The position numbers and the translations under genes were made by a program. Under the pieces are notes generated by a model. It had not been told where the DNA came from. It saw only the letters and a program-made list of their open reading frames with translations, and searched no databases. Positions 6,774-14,891 of a stretch of 18,033 nt of DNA are shown here, in pieces; positions within the stretch are counted from its first letter, which is position 1, and each line of letters opens with the position of its first letter. The stretch spans positions 1 through 18,033 of the forward strand of contig NZ_DATCSD010000415.1 of assembly GCF_036568665.1 (NCBI RefSeq), in the 5' to 3' direction. Source of the stretch: Ohtaekwangia sp036568665 (lineage in GTDB: Bacteria; Bacteroidota; Bacteroidia; Cytophagales; Cyclobacteriaceae).

Positions 6774-6907
6774 GCCCGCTAAACACACCAATAGAAAACT
6801 TCACATCTTCTTCTCCCGGAACACCAAAACCCGGAAAGAAAACGTTAACTTTCTGTATCCTCAACTTTTCTATGGGCGATGGCTGTTGAACTTAAAACTG
6901 TGGGGTT

Positions 6908-8341
6908 ATGAAGAGATCAATTCTGGTGCTTATTGTAATTTTCTCCGCATGTGCCGGAGGTATAATTGGGTCTATATTTACGATCCGCTTTCTCGATTTT
7001 TCCAATGCCTCCTATAAATCCATTGAAGGAAGGCAGCAGCTTGTGCTGGCGGGATATTCTTCCGATACAGCCTATCGTGTTCCCAAAGAACTTAACTTTC
7101 TCGCTACAGCCAAGCGCGTAACATCGGCTGTGGTGCATATTCAAACATCGTATGGCCCGGGCGACTTCAGTATAAATCCGCTGCAGCAACGCTTTGATGC
7201 TCCGGTGCGATCATCCGGATCGGGCGTTATCATTTCCGATGATGGATATATAGTTACAAACTACCATGTGATAGAAGATGCCAACAGCATTGAGATCGTT
7301 ATGAATAACAACCAGCGCTTCTATGCAAAACTGGTTGGCTCTGATCCGACTACTGATCTGGCACTGCTCAAGATCAGAAGCCACGACCTGCCTTTTATCC
7401 GCTATGGCGACTCCGACAGAATTACTCCGGGCGAGTGGGTGCTGGCAGTAGGTAATCCGTTCGATCTCAACTCAACCGTAACGGCTGGTATAGTGAGTGC
7501 CAAAGCCCGTAACATTGGTATACTTCGCGACAGAAGTAACCTGCAGGTAGAGTCGTTTATACAAACCGATGCAGCCGTAAATCCGGGAAATAGCGGAGGT
7601 GCATTGGTAAACCTGCATGGCGAACTGATAGGTATAAATACAGCGATCGCCACATCGTCCGGAAGTTACCAGGGATATAGCTTTGCTATACCGGTAAGTT
7701 TGGTGAAGAAAGTGATGGACGATCTGCTGGAGTTTGGCCAGGTGCAACGCGGCTTGCTGGGTATAGTGATCACCGATGTAAATGCCAATGTAGCAGAAGA
7801 CTTTAACCTCAAGGTAAATCAGGGCGTACTGGTAAATCGGGTAAATGAAGGAAGCGCAGCCGAGCAAAGCGGTATACTTACAGGCGATGTGATCATCGGT
7901 ATAGATGGTCATGCCGTTAACTCTGTTTCGGAACTGCAGGAGTGGGTGGCCCGCAATCGCCCGGGGAAAGAAATCAAAGTATCCTATATCCGTAAAGGCG
8001 AAAGTAAAGATGTGACGGCACGTCTGAAGAATAACAACGGAAGCCTGGAGACAATCAGGAAAGAAGTACGCTACGAACTTACGGGCATGACGCTCGAAGA
8101 TGTTCCCTATAAAGAGCTTAACACGATGCAGCTGGAAGGAGGAGTGCGTGTTAAAAAGATCTCAGCCGGCAAGTGGAAAGAAGCAGGCCTGCGCGATAAC
8201 TTTATCATTGCTTTTATTGACAAAGTGCCGGTGGATAATGTAGAGGATCTTAACCGTATTCTTGACTTTAAAAAAGGCGGCATACTCATCGAAGGATTTT
8301 ATCCCAATGGTGAAAAAGGAACGTATGGTATGGAGTGGTGA
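6908..8341 (+). CDS. HtrA/Deg-family serine protease, membrane-anchored, with PDZ domains
   Basis: This envelope protease degrades or refolds damaged exported proteins. The 477-residue product has an N-terminal hydrophobic segment (about 4-26) that could be an uncleaved anchor or signal peptide. A trypsin-like domain follows (about 65-275) with His120 in TNYH, Asp150 in TTDLALLK and nucleophile Ser229 in GNSGG (227-231). A first PDZ domain covers about 280-375 (RGLLGI ... SGILTGDVIIGIDG). A second, more divergent one covers about 388-475 and is recognisable by KEAGLRDNFIIAFIDKVPV. Length and order match DegQ/DegP-like proteins. It stands as a single gene behind an unusual repeat-filled intergenic region, and no GC-rich terminator follows it. 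Confidence 0.95.
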   Translation: MKRSILVLIVIFSACAGGIIGSIFTIRFLDFSNASYKSIEGRQQLVLAGYSSDTAYRVPKELNFLATAKRVTSAVVHIQTSYGPGDFSINPLQQRFDAPVRSSGSGVIISDDGYIVTNYHVIEDANSIEIVMNNNQRFYAKLVGSDPTTDLALLKIRSHDLPFIRYGDSDRITPGEWVLAVGNPFDLNSTVTAGIVSAKARNIGILRDRSNLQVESFIQTDAAVNPGNSGGALVNLHGELIGINTAIATSSGSYQGYSFAIPVSLVKKVMDDLLEFGQVQRGLLGIVITDVNANVAEDFNLKVNQGVLVNRVNEGSAAEQSGILTGDVIIGIDGHAVNSVSELQEWVARNRPGKEIKVSYIRKGESKDVTARLKNNNGSLETIRKEVRYELTGMTLEDVPYKELNTMQLEGGVRVKKISAGKWKEAGLRDNFIIAFIDKVPVDNVEDLNRILDFKKGGILIEGFYPNGEKGTYGMEW

Positions 8342-8375
8342 TCCACCGATGTAAGTCATTTATCAATTAGTTTTT

Positions 8376-8383
8376 TAGCTTTG
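8376..8383 (+). promoter_or_regulatory. Possible -7 element before the ALDH7 gene
   Basis: TAGCTTTG is an exact match to TAnnTTTG, but no TTG lies at the expected -33 distance. A start near 8390 would give a leader of about 100 nt that contains a 26-codon ORF. Confidence 0.35.
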
Positions 8384-8394
8384 TGCGCTCACGC

Positions 8395-8475
8395 ATGAAC
8401 CTGAACGATGCCTTAAGCACTGGTTACAGCAACAGATATAGTTGTGCTCAGGCTCTTTCGGCTTTCAGCAAATAA
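8395..8475 (+). CDS. Possible 26-codon upstream ORF in the ALDH7 leader
   Basis: An ATG a few bases after the predicted transcription start opens a 26-codon frame (MNLNDALSTG...) ending in TAA 12 nt before the dehydrogenase ATG. I recognise no motif. Its placement would suit a leader peptide, but chance occurrence is not excluded. Confidence 0.2.
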   Translation: MNLNDALSTGYSNRYSCAQALSAFSK

Positions 8476-8487
8476 CACTACGATCAG

Positions 8488-10029
8488 ATGAAGAACTTCG
8501 GTATAAAAGAAGCCCTGGATACGCTGGGTATAAAGAAAAATAATCCGGGAACTTCCACCGGGAAGAAATGGTATAAAACGACCGGTGCTGCGATAGAATC
8601 GTATTCACCGGCTGATGGAAAACTTATTGGTGCCGTATATGCCACCGATGAAAAAACCTATCACCAGGTGGTAGAGAAAGCGCAGAGCGCCTTTAAAGAG
8701 TGGCGCAAGTGGCCTGCACCCAAGCGTGGTGAAGTAGTTCGCCAGATTGGTGAAGCCCTTCGGAAGTATAAAGAGCCGCTGGGGAAACTCGTATCGTACG
8801 AGATGGGTAAATCATACCAAGAAGGACTTGGCGAAGTGCAGGAGATGATAGACATCTGCGACTTTGCTGTAGGTTTATCACGCCAGTTGCATGGACTCAC
8901 CATGCACTCCGAGCGTCCTAATCACCGCATGTATGAGCAGTGGCATCCTATAGGGGTTATCGGAATTATATCGGCCTTTAACTTTCCCGTTGCCGTATGG
9001 TCGTGGAATTCCATGATCGCGTGGGTATGCGGTAATACCTGTATCTGGAAGCCATCGGAAAAAACACCGTTGTGCAGTATAGCATGCCAGCAAATTGTGC
9101 AGGAAGTATTCGAGAAGAATGAAGTGCCGGAAGGCGTGTCAACCCTGATAAACGGAAACTATACTATTGGGCAATTGCTGGCAAGCGATGAGCATGTTCC
9201 GCTGGTATCGGCTACAGGTTCAACGCGTATGGGCAAAGCAGTATCGGCAGCGGTAAGCCAACGGTTGGGCCGTGCGCTGCTGGAGCTTGGTGGTAACAAT
9301 GCGATCATTGTTACAGAGAATGCCAATATGGATATAGCCGTTCGCGGGGCGTTGTTTGGAGCAGTGGGTACTGCAGGCCAGCGATGCACCACAACGCGGA
9401 GGCTAATCGTTCACGACAGTATATATAACGAACTGAAAGAGCGCTTATCAAAAGCATACGCACAACTCAACATCGGCAATCCGCTTGATAGCAACAACCA
9501 TGTTGGTCCGCTCATCGATAAGCAGGCCGTAAAGCTATACGAAGATGCCTTGAAGAAAGTAAAGAAAGAAGGCGGCAAGTTTGTAATAGAAGGAGGCGTG
9601 CTCTCCGGTAAAGGATATGAATCCGGCTGCTATGTAAAGCCTGCTGTTGCTGAAGTAAAAAATGAATTTGATATTGTGCAGCAGGAAACCTTCGCACCCA
9701 TTCTGTACCTGATCCGGTATAAAACATTGGACGAAGCGATCGACATACAAAATGGAGTAAAGCAGGGACTTTCATCTGCGATCATGACATCGAGCATGCA
9801 TGACATGGAGCGCTTCCTGTCGCACGAGGGTTCCGATTGTGGTATTGCCAATGTAAACATTGGGACTTCCGGTGCGGAAATTGGTGGTGCATTCGGGGGA
9901 GAAAAGGAAACAGGCGGAGGCAGAGAGTCAGGTTCAGACGCATGGAAAGTGTATATGCGCAGACAAACCAATACCATTAACTTCGGCAATACCCTGCCGC
10001 TGGCCCAGGGAATCAAATTTGATATTTAG
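8488..10029 (+). CDS. Aldehyde dehydrogenase of the ALDH7 (antiquitin) type, probable alpha-aminoadipic semialdehyde dehydrogenase
   Basis: It probably oxidises alpha-aminoadipic semialdehyde to alpha-aminoadipate with NAD+ in lysine breakdown, the activity known for ALDH7A1 and bacterial AmaB. The 513-residue product has the complete ALDH machinery: Asn165 in AFNFPVAVW, Lys188 in WKPSEKTP, the nucleotide-binding GSTRMG (244-249), the general base Glu266 in LELGGNN, and nucleophile Cys300 in GQRCTTTRR. ELGGNNAI instead of the common ELGGK, together with GGAFGGEKETGGGRESGSDAWK near 466-487, is characteristic of ALDH7. No other lysine-degradation gene is in view, so a broader aldehyde-detoxification role is also possible. 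No signal peptide is visible, so it should be cytoplasmic. Confidence 0.93.
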   Translation: MKNFGIKEALDTLGIKKNNPGTSTGKKWYKTTGAAIESYSPADGKLIGAVYATDEKTYHQVVEKAQSAFKEWRKWPAPKRGEVVRQIGEALRKYKEPLGKLVSYEMGKSYQEGLGEVQEMIDICDFAVGLSRQLHGLTMHSERPNHRMYEQWHPIGVIGIISAFNFPVAVWSWNSMIAWVCGNTCIWKPSEKTPLCSIACQQIVQEVFEKNEVPEGVSTLINGNYTIGQLLASDEHVPLVSATGSTRMGKAVSAAVSQRLGRALLELGGNNAIIVTENANMDIAVRGALFGAVGTAGQRCTTTRRLIVHDSIYNELKERLSKAYAQLNIGNPLDSNNHVGPLIDKQAVKLYEDALKKVKKEGGKFVIEGGVLSGKGYESGCYVKPAVAEVKNEFDIVQQETFAPILYLIRYKTLDEAIDIQNGVKQGLSSAIMTSSMHDMERFLSHEGSDCGIANVNIGTSGAEIGGAFGGEKETGGGRESGSDAWKVYMRRQTNTINFGNTLPLAQGIKFDI

Positions 10030-10034
10030 AGGCT

Positions 10035-10065
10035 TTTGCAAATCAGTATCAATACCTTATTTTTA
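10035..10065 (+). promoter_or_regulatory. Possible promoter of the receiver-domain gene
   Basis: TTTG at 10035-10038 and TATTTTTA at 10058-10065 are 19 nt apart, close to the Bacteroidota pattern, and would start transcription just before the ATG at 10085. Read-through from the ALDH7 gene is also possible since no terminator separates them. Confidence 0.4.
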
Positions 10066-10084
10066 TAGAGCATTAAAAATACCT

Positions 10085-10492
10085 ATGGCAGGAAAAAAAT
10101 ATCGCACCGTCATGCTCATTGACGATAATGAGATCGACAACCTCATCAATCAGAAAATGATCGAGGCGGCTTCAGTCACCGAAAATATTTATACACATAC
10201 AGGCGCGAAAAGTGCTATCGAATTTTTGAAGAACATGGAGAAGCTCGATGTAGCAGACCAGGTTCTACCCGATGTGATCTTTCTGGATATCGACATGCCT
10301 CTGATGGATGGTTTTCAATTTCTGGATGAGTTTGAAAAACTTTCCAATACAGCCAAGAAGAAATGCAAGATTGTGATGCTCACATCGTCTATCAATCCGC
10401 AAGACTTTAACCGCTCGAAGAAATACGATAACGTAAAGCTTTATCTCAACAAGCCGCTCTCGCACGAGAGCATTGTAAAGTTAGAGGTATAG
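10085..10492 (+). CDS. Stand-alone response-regulator receiver (REC) protein
   Basis: This is a CheY-like phosphorelay protein with no output domain, so it should act by protein-protein contact. The 135-residue product shows the acidic pair Asp13/Asp14 (MLIDDNEID), phosphoacceptor Asp68 in IFLDIDMPLMDG, Thr100 in VMLTSS and the conserved Lys123 in LNKPL. The frame is open back into the ALDH7 gene (to 9860), but that upstream part translates to unrelated sequence overlapping ALDH7 out of frame. The ATG at 10085 starts directly at the REC fold and is preceded by a promoter-like site. No histidine kinase gene is in the window, so the partner is unknown. It is followed by a strong terminator. Confidence 0.95.
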   Translation: MAGKKYRTVMLIDDNEIDNLINQKMIEAASVTENIYTHTGAKSAIEFLKNMEKLDVADQVLPDVIFLDIDMPLMDGFQFLDEFEKLSNTAKKKCKIVMLTSSINPQDFNRSKKYDNVKLYLNKPLSHESIVKLEV

Positions 10493-10522
10493 ATCAGAGT
10501 ATATATATTCCACCAAAAAATT

Positions 10523-10558
10523 AGTCCCGCTCCGGAATTCCAGAGCGGGACTTTTTTT
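10523..10558. terminator. Bidirectional rho-independent terminator between convergent genes
   Basis: A perfect 10-bp stem, AGTCCCGCTC (10523-10532) against GAGCGGGACT (10543-10552), encloses a GGAATTCC palindrome. Seven T follow on the + strand, and the upstream A run (10515-10520) gives a T run on the minus strand, so it can serve both the receiver gene and the minus-strand gene ending at 10631. Confidence 0.92.
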
Positions 10559-10561
10559 GTC

Positions 10562-10603
10562 GTTATCTGTTAAACGTTAATCGTTATCTGCTATCTGTTA
10601 ATC
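10562..10603 (+). repeat. Heptad array, + oriented, after the receiver gene terminator
   Basis: Six units in exact register: GTTATCT, GTTAAAC, GTTAATC, GTTATCT, GCTATCT and GTTAATC. It begins four bases after the terminator T run. Confidence 0.8.
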
Positions 10604-10606
10604 GAC

Positions 10607-10627
10607 TAATAACTTGTAACGATTAAC
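10607..10627 (-). repeat. Heptad array, minus oriented, before the end of the convergent gene
   Basis: Three units, TAATAAC, TTGTAAC and GATTAAC, read on the minus strand as GTTAATC, GTTACAA and GTTATTA. They stop three bases before the stop codon of the minus-strand gene and face the + array. Confidence 0.65.
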
Positions 10628-10630
10628 GAA

Positions 10631-12076
10631 CTACAGTTCCGTGAGCAGGTTCACAAAACGATCGTCCAGCTTTACCAGTTTGGTGGGAGCGAAGTACGAA
10701 ACGTTCAGCGAGTTGAGTCGTGGAATAACTGCGTTGATCTTTTTCGCCTTCTCTTTCTTTGCTTCGCTGGTAGAGATCTTCAGTATCTTCAGAAAGAGCT
10801 GGATGTTTTCGCAGCTGTCTTTTCCGAAGAGACGTATCTGTCGCTGTATACTGTTCGACAACTGGTTGAACAATTCTACATCGCGGAGCAAAGTATATTG
10901 CAATGCCAGCAATGATTTAATTTCCAGTTGTGCATATGGATATTTCTTGAGACTCACATCGTTCAGCAAACCATTGATGAGTCGTGCAGATTCTTCAAAT
11001 TTACCTATGTAGTAAGACGATAGCGCACGGTATACGGTATACACAATGTGCTTCGGTATATCCATCGTATCCACCTCGTAGTCTATAAATATACTTTCGT
11101 TCTCGGCATAGAGTTCTGCCTCCGTATTGGTGCGCAGGTGGCGATCAAGTTTGGAGAGCAGGAATTGCGCAGGGAAAGTAAAGGTCGAGTAGTTCACCAT
11201 CAGGTTGGCGCAGGCATCGTTTACTTCTTCGTAATACTTTTCTGCCTGGCGATATACTTTATAGTGATTGTAATACTCCAGCTTCAGGAACTCGAACACC
11301 AGGTTGATGTGATAGTAGATCGAGTCGAGATGATAACTCTCGAATATCTTCTGTACTTTGTCAAATATATCTTCGATCGATTCACCTTCCTGGTTCATGT
11401 TATCATCCACTTCCACAAACAATCGGTGGAAGATGTACATGCAGCTCTGGTAAACGTATAGCCTGTGCGACTCGTATAGCTTGGCAACGTTCTGCATCTC
11501 TTTCATCAAAAGACCGAGGCCGAGCTTTTCCACTTCGCCACCATTCAGCATATAGTCGCCATACTTCTTGAAGTAATCAGCGAGCAGATCTTCAGCCTTG
11601 TCAACTGCCAGCATATACGCCACGTGGCGGTTATATAACTGCGAGTATTGGAAGTAGTCGGGCGAGTTGATATTCAGTTTCTTGAGCGACTTGTAAATGA
11701 TCGTCAACTCATTGGCAAGATCATAGTCGAGCAGTTCTTTCTCCAGTTTTTTAAGCGTGGCAACAGAAATGGCTTTCTTCTTGGTGAAGAGCACTTCAGT
11801 AATGTTGGCCACTTTGCGCAGTACATCTGTACGCGGGCTCTCCAACTGTCCCATCAGATACTCTTCAATCTTGAGGTTAAGGCGCGAGCGTAGTGTATAA
11901 TACGCATTTGCATTTACCTCCAGCTCAGACATGATCTTATTGTCTGAAAGTTGTCGTTCGCGAAGCGACTTCAGCAGGTATGCAGACTTCTCTGCGTTAC
12001 TCTCTATAAGCGAGTCGTAAATTGCTTTGAAGTCCTTCTCTGATAATTGCTTGATAATGTTCTTGAGCTTAGCCAT
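10631..12076 (-). CDS. Conserved-looking cytoplasmic helical protein of unknown function
   Basis: I do not recognise a named family. The 481-residue product has no signal peptide or membrane segment and looks almost entirely helical, with repeated patterns of Leu, Tyr and Lys/Glu (for example AVDKAEDLLADYFKKYGDY and YRALSSYYIGKFEESARLI) reminiscent of degenerate TPR-like hairpins. It begins MAKLKNIIKQLSEKDF and ends with a Lys-rich stretch followed by LDDRFVNLLTEL. It is divergent from the WG-repeat gene and convergent with the receiver gene. TPR-like folds usually mediate protein contacts. Partnership with the neighbouring receiver is speculation. Long Cytophagales 'hypothetical proteins' of this style are familiar to me, but I cannot name one. 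Confidence 0.8.
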   Translation of the reverse strand: MAKLKNIIKQLSEKDFKAIYDSLIESNAEKSAYLLKSLRERQLSDNKIMSELEVNANAYYTLRSRLNLKIEEYLMGQLESPRTDVLRKVANITEVLFTKKKAISVATLKKLEKELLDYDLANELTIIYKSLKKLNINSPDYFQYSQLYNRHVAYMLAVDKAEDLLADYFKKYGDYMLNGGEVEKLGLGLLMKEMQNVAKLYESHRLYVYQSCMYIFHRLFVEVDDNMNQEGESIEDIFDKVQKIFESYHLDSIYYHINLVFEFLKLEYYNHYKVYRQAEKYYEEVNDACANLMVNYSTFTFPAQFLLSKLDRHLRTNTEAELYAENESIFIDYEVDTMDIPKHIVYTVYRALSSYYIGKFEESARLINGLLNDVSLKKYPYAQLEIKSLLALQYTLLRDVELFNQLSNSIQRQIRLFGKDSCENIQLFLKILKISTSEAKKEKAKKINAVIPRLNSLNVSYFAPTKLVKLDDRFVNLLTEL

Positions 12077-12096
12077 GCCGGAAAGTTAACATCCTG

Positions 12097-12126
12097 AAAA
12101 TTTACAAAATTTATTACATCATACAA
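12097..12126 (-). promoter_or_regulatory. Possible promoter of the minus-strand helical-protein gene
   Basis: On the minus strand TTG (12124-12126) and TAAATTTT (12097-12104) are 19 nt apart, matching the -33/-7 pattern except the final base. This would give a leader of only about 15 nt. The divergent WG-repeat gene has only a weak candidate in the same region, a TAGTTTTA string near 12171. Confidence 0.35.
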
Positions 12127-12203
12127 TATTGGCAAGCTTTGTCAGGAATAAATCTTGCTATGAAGTTTTGTAGTTTTACCCGAAGTCGTAGCACATCACC
12201 ACA

Positions 12204-14801
12204 TTGATCAGGAAACCCCTCATACTCTTTGCAGTTATGCTGCTGGCAGGAAGCCTGCGTGCTCAATTCTCAACCGAGCGAAGTGCCATCAGCAATCTTT
12301 CGAAACAGAGATGGGAGCGCGTGTATGAGCCGTTACGAAAAGTATTGAAGAAAGACAGCATTAATGCTACCGCACGCTATGTGATGGCGCGCTACTTTTT
12401 TACCGCTGGTAATCCCGCGTTTCAGGTAGACTCCGCACACCAATATATTACAGACGCTTTACACAATTATACTCTTTCGCCACTCAAAGAGCGTGAAAAA
12501 ATGAAGCGTTTTCCGCTAGACAGTATAATAATCATACGTCTGTCCGAACGCATAGACAGTGCTGCATTCAGTCGCGCACAAAAGATCAACACCGAAGAAG
12601 CCTATATTTTCTTCCTCAAAAGTTTCTCCACTGCGATGCAACAAGGGCAAGCTGTTGCGCTTCGCGATGAAGCCGCATTCCATGCTGCACGTAAAGAGAA
12701 TACATACCAGGCGTTCGATTTTTTTATAGGTAAATATCCGCAGGCACAACAGGTAACAGAAGCTAAAGCGTTGTATGAAAAGTTGTTGTATGAAGATAAG
12801 ACACACGACAAGCGACTGCAATCCTATAAAACATTTTTGCAAATGTATCCTCAAACGCCTCATCGCGCGGAGGTGGAGCGAAATATTTTTGAAATAGCAA
12901 CGGCCTCGGGAACACTGCAGAGTTTTGCAGACTATGTAGAGCAATATCCACAGAGCACCTATGCCAATAAGGCCCGCGCTATAGTATATCACCTGCTCCC
13001 GGAAGAACAACAGGCGCGACCCCTACCCGCTACGTTGCAAAGCGATTCCATCAACCATGTTTACCAGTTAGAACGTCTTTACCTCGTACCATTCCTGCAT
13101 AAAAATGCCTTTGGTTTTATGGATGCAGAAGGACGCGAAGTAATTGCAGCAGAATCTGAAGACCTCGACCCGATATACCGTTGTGGTAATATCGATGAAG
13201 ATGTACTGGTATTGCCGGGCAAAGTGGTAAGTCGCGATGGTAGCCTGGTATATAAGGGAGAAGTAAAATCAGTCGATGATCTGGGTGCTGGTTTTTTATT
13301 GATAGAAAATGAGCGATGCACCAAGGTAATTCACAAAACAGGTTTCAATCCGGGCGATCCTTGTGTAGATGATGCCACCGTGCTTAGCGGAAAACTACTC
13401 GCTATCAAGAAAGATAACCATTGGTCTGTGCGCACCTTTACCGGGCGACAACTGCTTGGTTTTGATTGGGATGAGATCACCGTAACAGGCGATGTAGTGA
13501 TACTAAGGCGCGATCGTAAATACTGGCTGGTTACAACGGATGCCATATCCGCCACGGCAGACCAGGTGCCGCTGAAACTAAAAGATGCCTTTGAAGAAGT
13601 AAAGCCGTGGCCCAACGGCAGAGTATGGGCACGTGCCGGAAAGTTTGAAGGCGTATTCGATCAGCACTTACAGGTGTATATACCATTCAGGGAACAGAAC
13701 CTATATTCTACCTTTTTTGGAGGAGTGGCACGTACCACATCACAGTGGTCGATGTTCAATTACAACGGAGAAGTATCCGGTATATATGATACCGTGGTAG
13801 TGAACAAACCCTGGGTTGCTGCACGATCAGTAGCCGGCTGGCGTCTGGCCGAACCGTTGTATCATCCATCCATCGCTTCACTATACGACTCCGTTATTTT
13901 TGCCGGAACGCTGGCCATCGGCATGCGAAACGACAGCATGCTGGTATTTCGTGAGAATCAAACACATCCACTATTAAAAGTAAAAGGCCCGGCCCGCATC
14001 GAATTTATACCAGGTCAGGATTCATCCTCGTTTTTTCTGTTGGAACAGGGCGATAAAAAAATATTATTCAACCACAAAGGGCAGAAGTTATTTCTGTTAG
14101 CGTTCGACCGCATTCAGTATGCCGGAAAAAATATTTTTATCGTAACCAAAAAAGATAAGAAAGGCCTTGTTACGACCGATGGAAAACCACTGTTGCCTGT
14201 GGAATATGATGCTATCGGCAGCCTGAGTGAAGGAACTGTTTCATTACTAAAAGCCAGGAAGTTTGGATTGTTTGACGTAGTGCAGAAGAAACTGGTAAAG
14301 CCCGAGTATAGCAAGAACCTTTCTGCGTATACCCCTACCGTGTTAGTTGCTATGAAAGGCGGGCTGTTCGGTTTTATTGGTTGGGATAATAAACCCATTA
14401 GCGCATTTGAGTTTTCGGATATAAAGCCGTGGAGCGATTCGCTGGTGTGGGGAAAGAAAGGAACTTCGTGGATCTTGTATAATCTGAAGACACGCAAAGT
14501 GGCACTCGATAATATCAAGAGCATTCACCTGATAACGGATAAACCCGAAGAGAAACTCGCCATCATTCAGCAGGATGATGACTATGGTGTGATACACAAC
14601 AAACGTGGCATTGTTATTCCCCTGAACTTCACCGACATTGTTAATGTAGGCTCTGCCGACCGGCCCATGTACTTTACAGAAAAACATGTGGAGGAAGCTT
14701 CCATCTTCGTAGTGATCTACTACAACAGCGAAGGCAAATTGCTACGCAAGGAAGTGTATGAACACGATGACTACGAGCGTATCTATTGCTCGGAGCCGTA
14801 G
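12204..14801 (+). CDS. Exported WG-repeat protein with N-terminal TPR-like region
   Basis: The 865-residue product probably acts in the periplasm or at the cell surface. The chosen start is TTG at 12204, because it gives a complete signal peptide (MIRKPLILFAVMLLAGSLRA, cleavage after Ala20). The first ATG, at 12237, would remove the basic n-region, and a stop at 12189 excludes any earlier start. Residues about 30-265 are helical with three YPQ-centred repeats (near 178, 215 and 248) like TPR/outer-membrane assembly helices. From about 295 to the end are WG-type beta repeats, such as NAFGFMDAEGREVI, KGLVTTDGKPLLPVEYDAI, FGLFDVVQKKLVKPEY and YGVIHNKRGIVIPLNFTDI. WG-repeat proteins are common in Bacteroidota, but their function is mostly unknown. 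No terminator separates it from the GH43 gene. Confidence 0.88.
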   Translation: MIRKPLILFAVMLLAGSLRAQFSTERSAISNLSKQRWERVYEPLRKVLKKDSINATARYVMARYFFTAGNPAFQVDSAHQYITDALHNYTLSPLKEREKMKRFPLDSIIIIRLSERIDSAAFSRAQKINTEEAYIFFLKSFSTAMQQGQAVALRDEAAFHAARKENTYQAFDFFIGKYPQAQQVTEAKALYEKLLYEDKTHDKRLQSYKTFLQMYPQTPHRAEVERNIFEIATASGTLQSFADYVEQYPQSTYANKARAIVYHLLPEEQQARPLPATLQSDSINHVYQLERLYLVPFLHKNAFGFMDAEGREVIAAESEDLDPIYRCGNIDEDVLVLPGKVVSRDGSLVYKGEVKSVDDLGAGFLLIENERCTKVIHKTGFNPGDPCVDDATVLSGKLLAIKKDNHWSVRTFTGRQLLGFDWDEITVTGDVVILRRDRKYWLVTTDAISATADQVPLKLKDAFEEVKPWPNGRVWARAGKFEGVFDQHLQVYIPFREQNLYSTFFGGVARTTSQWSMFNYNGEVSGIYDTVVVNKPWVAARSVAGWRLAEPLYHPSIASLYDSVIFAGTLAIGMRNDSMLVFRENQTHPLLKVKGPARIEFIPGQDSSSFFLLEQGDKKILFNHKGQKLFLLAFDRIQYAGKNIFIVTKKDKKGLVTTDGKPLLPVEYDAIGSLSEGTVSLLKARKFGLFDVVQKKLVKPEYSKNLSAYTPTVLVAMKGGLFGFIGWDNKPISAFEFSDIKPWSDSLVWGKKGTSWILYNLKTRKVALDNIKSIHLITDKPEEKLAIIQQDDDYGVIHNKRGIVIPLNFTDIVNVGSADRPMYFTEKHVEEASIFVVIYYNSEGKLLRKEVYEHDDYERIYCSEP

Positions 14802-14822
14802 CCTTCCGCAGTGATTGTCATG

Positions 14823-14855
14823 TTGTATTCGTAATTTTGCCGTTGGTTATATTTC
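14823..14855 (+). promoter_or_regulatory. Overlapping promoter-like elements before the GH43 gene
   Basis: TAATTTTG (14832-14839) is an exact TAnnTTTG match without a well-placed TTG. A second option is TTG (14823-14825) with TATATTTC (14848-14855) at 22 nt. Either would place a start 30-50 nt before the ATG at 14892. Confidence 0.35.
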
Positions 14856-14891
14856 CCTGTTCCATAACCGGAAAAAACAATACACTTGGCC

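Noticed and set aside
9860..10084. Upstream extension of the receiver protein to a 210-residue form
   Set aside because: The extra 75 residues overlap the ALDH7 gene out of frame and resemble no REC-linked domain. The ATG at 10085 starts exactly at the receiver fold.
10641..11893. Several + strand ORFs opposite the 10631-12076 gene
   Set aside because: They are antisense shadows. The minus frame is unbroken for 481 codons and has a plausible promoter and terminator.
14886..14891. TTG at 14886 as start of the GH43 gene
   Set aside because: It adds only two residues before an ATG (14892) that begins a standard signal peptide with a basic n-region.
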